DNA of 64,000 nucleotides from Viscum album (GCA_963277665.1 OY728136.1:1971596576-1971660575); one strand, 5' to 3'. Positions 20,525-35,700 are shown, counted from the stretch's first letter. The notes: generated by a model from the letters alone, not told the origin. Made by a program: numbers and translations.

Positions 20525-22876
20525 TATCAACACATCGGTTCCCATTACCATTAGTCATTATCTGTGTCTTCTATGATAATAATCTGGCTACAACTATGTC
20601 TCACCCATGAAATACATTATATTTGTTAATGTTGATATGTATCACTATTTTTATGATATATAATTATATTCCCCATGAAAACTTATATTCTCTTTAAAAA
20701 ACCATCAAACTATATTAATATAGAAATTAAAAATGACAGTGAACCTCACTGAGTACACAGAAATAGTTAGCCTACCATATAGAAATTGCAAAATCCCATT
20801 GATCTAAATTAAATGGAATGTGTCCATATATAACTTTTTCTAGAAGAAAAACATGAATTATTTCCATGATATATTTGTATCATCCTTATACTAGGTCATC
20901 AGACTACACAATATCCTTGGTAATCCCAGAAGAATACTCATTATATAGACCACCATAAAAAATGATGTTGTTCTCCATAGGAAAAAATTGAAGTGACATC
21001 CTCTTTCTAGTCCTCACCTACCTGAACATCTCTCTCACCGTGAATCCTATAAGTTCACTATATCAGAAACTCATCCAACCTGTTCATCAGGTGTTCTTGA
21101 TTTATTAGTATTTCTAGAGATATATTCCACTCAATATAAATTTTCATGGCTACCAAATAGCCTAGAGGAACCACCTCTAGTTCAAGTCCACGTACCAAGG
21201 CCTCATATCATGGAAGATTATCCACTGGATCCCACTATGGAATCATGGGTGTAAAATACTTTAGATGAATCAGTAAAAAAGTTCAAAACTTTCCATTTCA
21301 AATTGATTACATCTATATAGCTAACACAAAAATATCATGGAAACCACATCCCATTGATATATGATGAAGGTACCATATTTTTACCCTTTAAAACTATTTC
21401 TTCATTTACTTAGTCAAAAATAAGGTTGTTAGATTCCCAATGAATAGATATAGTGGCCACTACACAAACACTAGAATCCATAGCACGAAAGAAATCCTCA
21501 AAACACCTAAACACTACATCTAAAAATCCTCATTATCCTCCTAGTTAGATAGTACTAAATATGGTGTCAAGGTATAAATGTATCCTTCAAGACCACTCTT
21601 TCATGACTATACCAACTAGGTCCCTCCTAGATTGTGTTTAATTAAGTGTGACTTGAAAAATCCAGCCCCCAAAATACCATGGGATGGAAAGAAATGTTGA
21701 GTAGGAATATCTCACATATAAGACGAATTAACTAAACATAACTCTATGAATGCCCATATATCCAATCACATTCAATACAATAAATTTAAATAAATTATAC
21801 TAGAAATTATTGGATAATATCTACCCCACATCATAGTTTGATATAAAATACTATAAATTCATAATGGTGTAAAACAAAATCCCATCTAAAACAACAATGG
21901 AGTGTTATTTACAACTATGGACATGACATATAGAAAATAAAAAACCAGTATACAACTCATTATGTCTAGAATATAAATATTCTCTACCTAATCATTTTTA
22001 TCATAGGACACCATCAAATATTCTATCATCTATATAAGAAATGACATGTTTGGTAAGATCCGATCAAGCAGTGAGTATAACAATATCCAGCAGGACACAC
22101 TTAAATAACCATATATAAAGAATCATGATTAGAATGATAATAATATAATAATAATAAAAAATTCCCAGATATAATCATAATAGACTCTATGTCTCTTGAA
22201 TGACTAATCCACTACTTGACATAGGATTCTTCCTAATGATTAAATCTAATTCTCATTCAAGGAGAACTACTTTCATGATCCATAATTAATGAACTCCAAA
22301 TAATTCAATACCTATGTAGTTTATCAAACATAGGGTCACTATGGGACACCACAAACACTTATGGAATAAATTATTGAGTATAGATCATATGATTAATGAT
22401 AATACAAAGATTACTATGTCATATTTCTATATAGGGTATCCATGCCCTGTTCATGGTGGTCTCCCTAATAGAAAAACATTATCTACTTAATGATAGGATG
22501 ATAGAAGATAAAAAAATGAACTTTTGGGGTTCCCCAAAACACTATCTGAAACAACACACATAGAGGGAATCAAAATCTTATACTGAGGATATCATGATAG
22601 ACTGATCCATCATAGGGATCTGGTAAGGGAACACAGTCATGTGATATTTGTATATAATAAGGATATGAATGGATTATTTCCCTCCCCAAGACAATAAATA
22701 GTGTTTACCTCTAATTTCAATCATTACCATTTCTATTCTTGGGGACCTAAACCCATTAACATGTACACCTAGTCATTCCCATGTACTTGGCCATGTCCAT
22801 GTAGATTACATTTCCCATCTATACATAGCATGGCTATGTTCCATACTGTGCACCAAGATGTGTTAGAGTACATGGT
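20525..22876. other. Unassigned A+C-rich repeat-like DNA
   Basis: No domain, RNA gene or tandem array recognised. The plus strand is rich in A and C like the neighbouring element at 22877-32750, suggesting it belongs to a related decayed element, but I found no matching copy. Confidence 0.35.
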
Positions 22877-25800
22877 TCTAACATCCCGACCTGGATCCTA
22901 CTGAATGGGTGCAACGAGTCGGTCTAAGAAATTTCTACAAGTGAACATCTTCCAATTCTAGTGGATACTATCTAATAATGAGCATATAAAATGAATGTGC
23001 GAGGATACTATACACCCATACCAGAGAGCTCATCCAAAATAAATAAACGAACATATTAAAAATTTGAGAAGATAAAGTCTAAATAAAATGAATATTAGAC
23101 ATGGTGAAATGAAAAGAAATAAATTATATAAATTAATATCCCATCTATATATAATAAAAAACTATCCCATGAGAATAATTGCAAATAAAAAAATAAATAA
23201 CTGAAAAAAATAAAAAAATAATCTGTTCCTCCTTATTTGGGACAAAACACAAACCTATTCTCTATTTCCATGTAAATCTACTCCATTAGGACTAGTCATA
23301 TTCAGATAAGCTTCCCACTTGGCCACACAATCATATCCCTCTTCCCAATCTATTTTTAAATCTATGATCAACCTAAAAGTAGTCATATTGAATTTAAAGA
23401 CACCATGTTCCATGTACAGGGGGTGAAAAAAATCACTATAGGACACCCACAAAGGTAAACCAATAAACTAATACGGTGTGTTAAGGGATATGAAATATGA
23501 TCAGCCTAGATAAAAACATAACTGGAAAAAATATCGTTAAATTAACTATTGATCCATAGCTAAAAAACATCAACTGAATATACCTTCTTCATCTCATTTC
23601 GTGGTGTCACTGAGTAGGACTCTATCACTATGCCACTAAATAACCCACAGTCACCATAATGATGGAACCTTCAATGAAACATGAAACATTTTGTGTCCAA
23701 TACTATTAAAGTCTAATCATCCATGATAGTAATCCATGTCATCCCATACCATGTCCTCATGGACCAAATGTTATCGCATACTCAGCACCATGAAACCTCT
23801 ATCCAATTCACCAAACTAAGAGAACCACCAAGACCATACCATCAGTCTGAATACTATCTTTCGTAACCTAATAGTAGTTTCAAGAGAATTTGTCCAACAC
23901 TTAGTTGAAAAATCAAATCACACTTTCCTAGAGAATTAAATTAAAATCTAATCCATTGATGTAGAGCATCAGTAGACCACCAACCATGTTTGGTATACAT
24001 CTTTTCCTGGAGAATTATTTATGAATATATACAACAATGTATACTACATGTGTCTAGAGAAACGTCATGCCACTGAATCTGTATATTATACATTCAATGA
24101 ATAGATCCTCAAACCCACAAAATCTATATATTTCATTACATGTTCACATATCTTCTATATGGTCCAACCTATAGAGAAGGAGTGTCATTCCAACATCCTA
24201 TTACACATAGAAAACAATCATCACCTTGGAAATCAGTCTATTGCTATATCCATATAGTGTTCTATCATTTTCTAGAGCCTCAGTATGTCACCATGTCATT
24301 CGCATACCAAATGTTTGGGGTGAATTAGATCACATAAAAAATAAAACATGTGATTTCACATCTATAATAATTAATATCATACATCAAGCTACCAGGAACC
24401 ACAATCAAGAAATCAATCCATAAACAAACTATCAGTACCAATACATTGACTTATTCCAACAATATAATTCACAGATATCTGGAATCATACTTATGTATCA
24501 ATTTTATATCTCTCTTATACCTAATATCTCCATCCTATAATACATAACCTTGAGTCCCAATGAAACACCCATAACCTAAAACCAAGAACACACACGAAAA
24601 TAGGGTCATCTTATCGATTTGGACCATACATGGTTGTTTGGGAACACACATAAATAGAGGTATCCATCCTTGGATCCTAATAACATTCTCCAATGTTGTG
24701 GAATCCCATCTAAACCCCTGGTAACAGAAAATATTAGTCATATCCCATTTGATATGAACATCCCCAAGTGGCCATCAGTGTCCCCTAACCGATCCCTAAT
24801 GAAAAAATATTTATAACCAAGCATCCAAAATAATTTTGATCCCTACAAGGTATTCTACACATATAACCATGAAATCCAATGATTACTCTAGTAGATAGTA
24901 TCACACTATTGGAATCCTTATGATTCCCCCATAAATAACTCAATAGTATAATGACACTTAGCAATAACGGTCATTCTACACTTTCAACCAATCCCAATGG
25001 CTCTAAACCATCGTGATCCTCATACAAATGATCTAACCCTTAATTTAACTTACCCAGACCAATAGGTCTTAATACGTTGGAGAAACATATATCACCCCAG
25101 ATATACTACTCAAATAAAACCACTCATTATAATTAAAATTAACCCCATGAAAAACACTGTCGAACACTCATGGCATGACCAACACTGAGCATAAAATCCT
25201 CAAATGATATTGCATATCACAACCCAGTCCAATTGAGTTTTATGTATCCCAATCACAAGTAAATAAACATACTGAACCACCATAGACCGAAAACCATCTA
25301 GATGACCTCTATATGATAAAAAGATACCACCATCACGGTCTATGTGTAAAAACACTCAAATATGACTACTCACAAGTCCAATTCTATTTCAGACACTGAA
25401 AATACCAAAAAACCCTTTGATGGTTTATAATGAGTAATGTACAACATATATTCCCATGCACAATAATTTTCCTCCAATAACACCACATCGGAAAGTATTC
25501 CATCAAACATGGTCTGTATAAGACATGTACACATCGTGTATGATTGATACAATGTGTGTACCATAAACAGGTTACCTAACCATGTACCTCACATAGCCTG
25601 GCCAAGTTCCCATGTCTATCCACATACTCACAAACAACATGCCCCCCACATGAGGCCTAGTTGTGTACCCTACACATATGTGTCCCTCATACATTGGTCA
25701 TCTGGCCATGTACTCAGTCACATGCTGAATAATGTTACACAGTTAGTTTTTCAGACTATATATTGGGATTCCTTCATCCTCTATGATTCCCAATATAGGA

Positions 25801-26626
25801 AGTAATCATGGAATGTGTAGATAAAACCACATGTTTTGTACGCATGTTTTCCAAACTAGAAACCCCGATGAAACTTCTAAACAAACAGTTTTTTCAAAAA
25901 AGAAGCATAGATCGGCCATAATGGTGTTTTTATAATTAATTATTATGGTTAATGATATAAAAACAACTAATTTATAGGTAATAAGGTGTAATATGAAAAA
26001 GGTGTCCTCCCTCATGTCATAAACGCCAGAGTTTTGGGCCAAATCCACCCCTGTAAGTTAGTGCACCTCAATCCGATCCCATAATATGACATTGATGAAT
26101 TTAATATGCATCTCCGTCCTACTACCCTCTCAAAATGACCATCATACATGAGAGACCCATCTACCCTTTCCCCGCTGTGCATGGGAAGCCAAATGGTTGG
26201 GGGAAATTCAATTACTCTATTAATTAATTAATTAATTACACATTTTAATAAAAATCGAGTATCCGAAAACCATAAGACAGTTTATACCATACCTAATAAA
26301 TCCCACCTTTAAGGACTTAACCATGGAGTTGTAATCATAATACGACACTATATTAGAATGATATCACCATCTGAACTTTCAAGAATAACCTAATATTTAA
26401 TTAATTATATATTCTATATTCTACTAATAAAAGAACATCGCATAAATATACCAAACTTATATCCATGGGTGATCATCCTATTCCATGACCAAAAGAGTGG
26501 TCATAAAAATTATATGAGATTATCTTATTGGGATTAAATGACCATTTTATGACATATGAGCACCTACAAACTGAAACTGGAAATTATTTTCAAATTTCAA
26601 ATCCCAGAATAACTGGGGACTCTACA
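22877..26626 (-). repeat. 3' LTR of old element
   Basis: Begins TCTAACATCCCGACC (decayed TGTAACACCCCGACC) and ends CTGGGGACTCTACA, followed by TCCTCCT, a remnant of the polypurine tract complement. Confidence 0.65.
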
Positions 26627-27511
26627 TCCTCCTAAACATAATTATCAATGTACTCAAGAATACTCAAAGGTAATACAGACACACATCCTAATACACATTT
26701 TTCATCAACAAAATATCAACACATTATGTTCTACTCAATGATTCCAACCATGTTATTTTCATAAGATTAATGATATGGCATTCAATTTATTTAAGGGCCT
26801 TGTCACCTCTTGCCACTCTTAGGAAACCACAAGTAAAATATATATATACATCTATTTATTATGATATATCACATTATTTTTTATAACTCATCATCAATCC
26901 TATGGTTCTCCACGCCATAGAGCCTAACCAACATCTACCGATTCTAATCCACGCCACTTCTCACAATGCATGTCTCCTTTACAAACCAACCTCATTAGTC
27001 CACTAAAATTCTCGTTGTGGTTTCCATTAAAAAATTGACCCAACCCACCCAGGTATCACTTTACCACAATCTATATTGTACTCCCCATCATAATATTATC
27101 CTCACAATATTCTCATAGTCAAAGATCTTTTCCATAGCCCATACCCCACTCATAACACAAACTAAATGTGGACATCTCACTCCAAGAAAAGGGAAAATTT
27201 GAAACATATACTATTTACCATTATCAGTAGCTTAGAATTGAACCTGATGTATTTTTAATATCTAATCATTTACATGGACCTCAGTCATAGAAAACTGATG
27301 GTTCTCTCTCCACCACATGGCATCACACACACTTCTCCATGAGCACGTCCTCGTAGGAGGTCCCATATCAACCCAAGGGAACATTTATATAACATGGAAT
27401 ATAATTTATTCCCACTTTGAATAATCATGGAGATTTCAATATATTATACATGATCGTCTCATGAAATGGATTATAGATAGATTTTGTGAATTAATACAGC
27501 CATAATTTCAT

Positions 27512-27590
27512 CCATTTGAGACCATCACATTTCTATCCTACGGTCCTCGGGTTACCATGACCACATGCCTTTCATAACACCCACAACAGT
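27512..27590 (-). pseudogene. Possible gag double zinc-finger remnant (old element)
   Basis: The minus strand gives CCGCYERHVVM, resembling the first C-x2-C-x3-H-x3-C finger. After a frameshift and a spacing close to that in the nested element comes KCDGLKW, resembling the second. It lies about 1.4 kb from the PBS, against 1.2 kb in the outer element. The match is weak and could be chance. Confidence 0.3.
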
Positions 27591-28959
27591 TCTTAGTTAA
27601 ATCAATGTTGTATTTCCAAATCAAGAAACTTTTTTGTAAACTCTAATAAACTATATTCCACCCTGAGAAGAGACACAAAATGTTAGGAGTGCTCGCATTA
27701 CTACTATTCGTTTATCAGGAAACCCTTATACACTATTGTGAAACCCATCCACCATACATTTTATAACAATAGTGAGTCAAATCTTAAAGAATACGACTCA
27801 CAATTCATAACCACAAAAATCAGAACATAATGTTCTCTTGATCAAACTGAAATACACCTGTCTTGACATTCCTGCATAACCACCTGTACGCTAGGAAAAC
27901 TAATGAACATGACAATATCAAAACCAAATTGAAGGAAGAAAGACTAGAAAACCATTTCTCCATCTAATAAAAAAGAATGCAACAAGCCTAAACCTCAAAC
28001 CCATTTATACCCTTCGTGCACCATTTTTAAATCTCCAAATAAACTATATGTACCTCTAGTACACATAACCCAATTGTAAGTCTGTTGAACCCCCTCATAG
28101 GTCATGATAAAAAGTATATCTACTCATACTCACTTCCAAATAGTAACAATTGGCCGCAGATATCTTCCACTTATTCGCAATGATCTAGTCTCACATTAAT
28201 CCACTAAGACAAATCACTTCAGTTTATGAAAAACCATATAAGGGAACAACTCATGGGGAATCAACGTGACCTTGTTGAATGGTCACCTTAAAATAATAAA
28301 TCCAAACACCACACCCTATGGTCCTAAACCATAATGGTTTCATATATCAAGTAACTACAAACAACATTGGTTTTCATCTTCTCAATGAGTCTCCACATTA
28401 GAGAGCTCAATTAAGAACCCCAAAATAAAACCAACCTAAAAAAACTAACAAAATGGGGTCCAATGGACCTCTACATGAACTATACTAACAAAATATGATC
28501 ATTTAACCACCCACACATGAGAACCATAATGAATTAATCATCTATGTTCATCTAATTGTAGATCCACATAACTATCCATTAGATGGAACTCCATAAAATA
28601 GAACACATGATGACCTTTCACATGACGATTGAGCATGCCTATCATGATAATTGAGATGACTCATGCCTCTAAAATCAATAATTGATAATCAAATCATTTT
28701 CCTCTTTCCAAGGGATCAAGATAAATAAATCCATCACAAACCATCAAATACAAATACATGTGCACTACTCGATGCCGAAATCATATGCAATTGTAACATA
28801 AATAATCAAAGAAATCAATCACAGTACCTAATATCATAAAAAACCTACTAGAACATGTGTCTACAAAGAACCACCATAGTAACCAACACATGATCTTCCA
28901 CATTCTAAAATCTCTTACCTACCAACCCGAAATAGTGAAATAATATGAAAGTAATTCCA

Positions 28960-28970
28960 CTAATGCTAAT
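28960..28970 (-). other. Degenerate iMet primer-binding site (old element)
   Basis: The plus strand CTAATGCTAAT, 1 nt before TATAACACCC, differs from the iMet PBS complement (CTGATACCAA) mainly by transitions. It supports the LTR edge and orientation. Confidence 0.5.
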
Positions 28971-28971
28971 T

Positions 28972-31900
28972 TATAACACCCTGACTGGGATTACACATAA
29001 CTGGTGCACCGAGATGATTCCCCATGAAAAATAAAGTTCTCATCATCATATTCAAGAGGTTTTTGATAATAAATGGGTGTCAAAGGTGAATTTATGAAGA
29101 GTCTATTACCCAATATCGGAGTGAAAACCCAGTTGATACTACCAAACATCATTAAAATTATAGAAATAAAAACACTGAATAAAATGATCCTGAAACAAGT
29201 TAAAATATAATGAAAAATAATTCATTATCAAATATCCCAGTAATACATAACAAAAAATTTCCAATTGATATGATCACAACTATAAATATATATAACTAAG
29301 AAAAAAAAATAGGACGTGCTTCCAACTCCACGTGACAACTAATACCCAGTCTCTAATACAATATCGAGCTACTAAAACCTAACTAGTGGACACCATATTA
29401 ACATCCACTCAGCCGTTCAATATCATGTTTTCCCTTGATCCATTATATATTTTTTCTCAACATAAAATCAAACATAATGTCATCATTCACACCGCGGTTC
29501 ACGTACATGTGTTATGAAACAATTCTTAGTTGGACATCCCTAATGGTGAATCTATAAACTGCTCCTATAATGAATGCTCGTGAAACATTCTCACACATGT
29601 CAAAATGTAGTTGAAAAAATACTAAAAAAATAGTATACAATATATACTTCCATGAATTCAATTGAACATTGATCCTTTGAAAAATGTCATGGTTTTTCAG
29701 AGTACATCTTAATGACATTTCAAACTAATAACCCATGGTATCCAAATCCATGGCTACTACAAAAAAACCTATCAATTTTAGGGACCCAAACTACGATAGT
29801 CCTATAATCTTGGATAAGGGATCAATCTATAATCTATCTCATATTTCATAATAATAGTGTCTAGTGAAACATCCCAACACCAAGATCACATGACCAATCA
29901 ATCAGGAAAATAGTATTAGTAAAATATCTAATCCATGGTTGTGGAGCATTAGACCAGCATCCATCACCACTGGTATAACAGATTTTCATAGATAATCATT
30001 ATAACATATAGAAATTAAAGTATAATTTCCATGTCTAGCACATCATTTTTCAAACTAATTAATATTTTATGTTATTCAACAAATGAATTATAGTATATAA
30101 AACAAACACACACACACAAACATACACACACACAAATATATATATATAACATCATTGGTTCCCAGAGATTCAGTCTGGACCAACCTATGGAGAAGTAGCA
30201 TTAGTCCAACTTCCTATTCCTCATGGAATGAAATTATAAAAAAGAGCATTAATATGGTACGCTAGCCCTGATGTACACAACTAGCATCAAAAAGACTCAT
30301 TATGAAAACATATTCTTTGTATACCTCTTTTTCTGGAAGAATCAGTTCAAAACTACATAATATACTTGTGGAAAGACATCCTCAATACTCAGTAGCATAC
30401 AATAATGTTCCTAGATCTTAGTTCCAATAATCAAAACATAATCAAAATATCCTTAATTATATGGGAACTCATTACAAAAATCTTAATCAATGTTAATTAG
30501 AACCTTATTTATGGATTATTATTTAGATTTTTCATCCATTGAATACATATCAACTCATAAATCATCCAATGTCCCCTGGAAACACCCATAACCACCTACA
30601 TAGAAAACTAACTCTCTCTGGGCGGTCTTATTAATCCAAACCTTACATAGTTATATGATACCATATATAAATAGAGGAATCCACTAGAATCCATAGAACT
30701 AATACTCAAGAGGATGTATTCTCACCCATAACCAGGAGAGAACCAAACTCTCAGTCGATTCCCTTTGACTAGAATACACTCATGTGTCCCTAAGGGGACT
30801 CTAATAAATCCCTAATTAAAAATAATACCAACAATGCATCCAAAATAAAACCTATTCATCACTATAATTCTTTACAACCAACTGAGGAATCTAATGATAA
30901 CTTTACCAGAAACCATCTTACCATTGGAGTCCCTCAATCTCAACACAAACCACAATGAAACTCATATAAAACTAACATCCTACATAGTCAACCATTCCCA
31001 AAGGCATTAACCCACCTTTATCCTCACACAAAATATTTAATCCTCCATGTATCTAACCATAAGAAACTGGTACCAATATGAAGTGACGGTTATTATAACC
31101 GCATATATAATACAGAAACACCACCACCCAAAATCATTCCACAGAAATCAACCAAATCACAGTGGAATGATCCTTCCATGCTAAACTTTATGATCATAAT
31201 ACTTACCTACCACTTTAGCTCACAACCCAATCCACAAGAGGATTCTAAATACAATCCATAATGAAATCCACTTAAAACACCACCATGGTCCAAAACACTA
31301 TCTATGGAAATTTTTATGCTTAAAGGATCCACCATTGTGATGCATGTAGAAAATGCTCAAATTGGATTACTCAATTTCCAGTATTTTTTTATGAGGCACA
31401 GAACACCCAAAACCTTCTTAAAGGGTAACAACGAGCATCGCATGGAATGTTTTCCCAAGAAAAAAGTTCTTCCTCCCATATCCCCTCAGGGGCATGAACT
31501 CCATCTGAACACGACATGTATAAACCATGTACACAACATGTATGTGTACTACCCGATGTGTACCCTACATGTGTAACCTACCAGTGTAACTCACATGGCC
31601 TGGATTTGTTCCCCTATCTTGTTGTGGCCCCTCATTAGATGTGTCATCGATGAGATGGTGTTCATGTACCCTACATGTTCATTTTCCACTACATTGGTCA
31701 TTTGTAAATGTAATCGGTGACACATAGAGTGATGTAATGTGGCGTGTCCTCTAAAATACTTTTCATGTTTTCATCTTCTTCTATTCTTACCTATATAGGA
31801 CAAACATAAAATATGTGTCCTTCAAACCACACATAATGTAGTCTAAATTTCCAAAATATAAACCTATATGAACTACCCAACTCCCCAATTATTTATCCCA

Positions 31901-32750
31901 ATAATCTCATATAAACATACAATGGTTCCTTAGCATCCATAATAAGGGATTAAAATATAAAATTACTACTCTATGGGGATCAATAAATTAAACTCAAAAA
32001 CTATTATAACACATAATTTAAATGATGATTCATTAGGTACAATTCCACTCCCTAATGTTCATGTTCCTTGATACGGGTTCAATAAAGGTCATGGATGATG
32101 TTTGGTGGCATATACCCTTCCTCCCCTCTTGATTCATCCATCGCGTGAGGGAGACCCCTATCCCAAATCCTTGTCATGAATGGGATCTTAAATGTGTGGG
32201 GGACCAATTTTGTTAATTAATTAATTAATTACACTTTTTAATACCCTTCCCGAGTCTCATAACCTAAAAGGAGTCTATAACACTACTTGAAAAATCCCTT
32301 CATTACAAACATAACTACTATGTAAATATCTTATTTTGTCACTCCATTCAAATGAAATCACCATATTAACCAGCATGGATAATTTTAATTTTAATTTATT
32401 AAATATTATATATATTTGAAAAAACATGAACTACTCCGAAATCCACCAAAATTTTATCCTCGGGTTCATACTGTACTTAGGCAACAATAGAGTTGTCCTA
32501 AAAAGTATACTAGATAATATTGTAGGGGTAAAATGAACATTAAAATCCTCATTAAGACCAGAGAAAGTTAAATTTTTTTCTAAAAATTCTAAACCCAAAA
32601 AAACTCTGGTCTCTATAATATCTCAACCTATATACAGTTGACTTTTTTCTATGCCTAGTTATGTACTAGGACCATTTCGTAGATTTTTACTTACAAAGTA
32701 CACACTAAAACGCCATATATCATTACTCAATTTGTGTTTGGGGACACATG
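28972..32750 (-). repeat. 5' LTR of old element
   Basis: Begins TATAACACCCTGACTGG (TG decayed to TA) and fades near TTTGGGGACACATG at about 32750. The right end is approximate. Short open frames inside (31304-31576, for example) have no counterpart in the other LTR. Confidence 0.6.
30104..30150. repeat. (CA)n / (TA)n microsatellite
   Basis: ACACACACAC runs interrupted by AAACAT, followed by ATATATATAT, inside the old element's 5' LTR. Confidence 0.8.
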
Positions 32751-35700
32751 ATATTTGATCATGATCTATTCGATAGAAACATATGTTCATCATATAGAGC
32801 CCAACATGTTATGTAATTCTAGTTTACACATCATGTAACATGGCTTTTCCAAAAACTTGTGGTTCCTTCTCAATTTATTCTTATGCTGCCTCTACCTTCA
32901 GTTCATCCCCCAACCTCACAAGAGATTATGGACCTAAGCCATAGAAATTCATCACAACTGGAGATCCTAATTCTGGCCATCCATATCGGTCAAGAATCCA
33001 CTTCCATTGTCTATGTTGTCACCAAAACTCAATCCAATAAGAATGTGATTTATGTACTAATCAAATCAGCCTCAATTTATCCCCCATAATCGTCGTACCT
33101 CAATCACATACTCAATCATAAATTGCACCCCCAATATATATACACTATTTTATATAATAACCACACAGTGATCAAATAATAGGTATTCATCAAGTGGTTG
33201 GCTGATGAAATTGAATGTGACTTACATGAGAATTAAATGTTGAGAAAATAACAAACCATAAAATTAGGGATGGAACCTAACAATGTTTATGTTGTCCACA
33301 ACTAATTGTAGTTATGAAGTATAATTAATTACAAATAGTTAATCAAATGAAATGTAAAAAACTACTTTGATTGAATCAATCAGTTCTTGTTTGTGGAATT
33401 GATCTATTTTCAACATAATTTAATAAAACCACATATATACAAAAAATAAATTCACTACATGGTGTTTGGATCGATAATAGATGAATACTTATTCTACATT
33501 TCCATAATTTATGAAATCAGAAAATTACCTTCCCACAAATCATTGATCCATAGTCCTGTCATCACTCCTCTCATACAGATCCTCCAACAGATCCTCTATA
33601 TTTCTCGTGGGTTATACACCTAACCTAAGGATGTCGAAAAAACTGTGTATTTATAAAGGATTCCTAGTTTCTCCATAAAATATAATATATAAAACATAAT
33701 TAATATTTTTATTCTATTAATGAATCTATGAAAAAGTTTTATAAACACCCAACACTGAAAAATATTATGTTTCACACAGCGTGAAACCCATGACCCAAAC
33801 ATAACTTTTATTCCTAATATCCTATATGATTTCTTGTTTAAGAGTTACTCCACATTTTTAGGAAAATGTGTTTGCATGATATTAATATATTTAATATTTT
33901 TATTAATATAAAATCACTGATCACTAAGGGAATCATGCACTGTCATAGTGCCTAGCTCAATAAAAAGTGCATTTAAATTCCAAATCAATTCATTGTAAAA
34001 AGTAACATTAAAATGTTTTTAAAATTTTATCAATAATTTTTTATCATTCTCCTATGATTTTATTAATTCATTTTATACCCATGATTGGAATTTTTCAATT
34101 ATTTTTAAAATGAATATTCGAGTCATTTCCCAAAGAGGGTACATTTTGAATTTTCAAAAAAAAGATAAATAGAATAATATTTTAACATGTTGAGTATGAA
34201 TGGTAAAGTCCAAAAATCATAAACATCAATTTAATAGAGTAATCAATTACATCATTTAAAATAATTTTTTTGTTAACAATTTTTATTTTTATTTTGAAAA
34301 TGGTTAATAAATTTAAAAAATGGTTGTCTCATAAAAAATCTTTGTAATGATAATTTTATGATATTTCAATTCATCATTAAATAAAAACATTATTATCATG
34401 CAATAGAGATATTATGAAATGATACAATCCTTATTATTTATCTAGATGGATTATTATTAGATTTACATTGGATGTACTTTTTCGAATGAATTTTATATTT
34501 TACTCTTTATGGTTCATGATTAAGTTTATTGATTTTGGAAATTATTAACATTTTTATGATAGTTTTTCAATATGAATATTTATATTGATTATGAATTAAC
34601 TGTTTTACATAATGAATTTGTTGATATTTGTTAGTTATGGGAAAAATCCAAAATAGCCCCTTGATGTATTGGTAGGTCTTATTAGAAGAATTAGTTTTTC
34701 TATTTTTTAGAGACCAAAACCATTTATTAAGGATTTTTTTCATTATTTCTTAATTGTGGGTTTTAACTTCCAAAAAATATCCATTCTATAATTTTGATAT
34801 TAGGTACTGATTTCTATGTGATTATATGAATATTTATGATATCCATGGATATATTTCAAGATCATGTGATTAGTTATAATAGAAATATTGGATAAGTAAT
34901 TATTACTGTCACATTATTATTAATTATAATGTTATTGATTAAATAATTTTTGTTTTTAGTAATTTTTGTTTTTTTTTACAATGACTTATTTATTCATGAT
35001 TTGGTCCATTATACAGAACCCTTACTGATCATCTAAGTTCACGAACAATTTTTTCCATTTCCCCATGATGTTAGGAAGTGTATTATGATTGATATAAATG
35101 TATATTCCAGATATATTAATGATTTTCTCAATGATTTTTCTTATTTTTTCATATCTATATAATATTAAATTATTAATCTATTTTATACGAACTACTAAAC
35201 TATTTGGTCCATTAGTATGTGATTCCTTGTATACAGTACCAATATAATAATGTATCCGCCAACTCTTGGATACAACAGTTGGGCTCCTTACACTCTGGTA
35301 TGGTTAAACAATACATTTAGAATCATTTCATGGATCATTCTCTTGAAAAAGTAATTTGATCATATGACCACTTCAAAGTAAGAAGTATATTGATCATGCC
35401 ACATTGACCATATCACATATAGTTTAATGTAATTTGATAAAAACTCAATTACCATGAATTTTAGGTTTGTATGGTATAGAAAAGTTCCATGATTTTTAGA
35501 GTAATACATAATGATATATATTATAAATCTATTAAAATAAATTCATGAGAAACCTTATGTTGGTGATGGGTATGATCCCCTTTCTATCAATTATAATCAC
35601 AAATAATATAATTTTTAGTACACCTTTTGTATGGAATATGTTTTTTCATATTTTCTCAACATATATTGGGGTATCATCCATGCTATTAGAGGAACAAAAA

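Larger units (their letters stand above)
26627..28971 (-). other. Interior of old element, largely unrecognisable
   Basis: Apart from possible zinc fingers near 27550 and the PBS remnant, nothing can be assigned. The length (2345 bp) is close to the interiors of the outer (2195 bp) and nested (2288 bp) elements. Confidence 0.5.
22877..32750 (-). mobile_element. Old LTR retrotransposon, minus strand, short interior
   Basis: Two long, diverged direct repeats (22877-26626 and 28972-~32750) flank a 2345-bp interior. Collinear matches include TAACATCCCGACCTGG / TAACACCCTGACTGGG at the starts, 24150-24230 / 30170-30240, 24535-24740 / 30566-30720, 25554-25760 / 31510-31745, and the (TTAA)n run at 26219 / 32214. 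A degenerate iMet PBS and a short pyrimidine run at the inner edges place the 5' LTR on the right. No pol is recognised; a possible gag zinc-finger remnant lies at 27512-27590. Ends and target duplication are too decayed to fix exactly. Confidence 0.7.

Noticed and set aside
32859..33089. 76-codon plus-strand open frame beginning MVPSQF
   Set aside because: No recognisable domain, no supporting context, and short enough to occur by chance.
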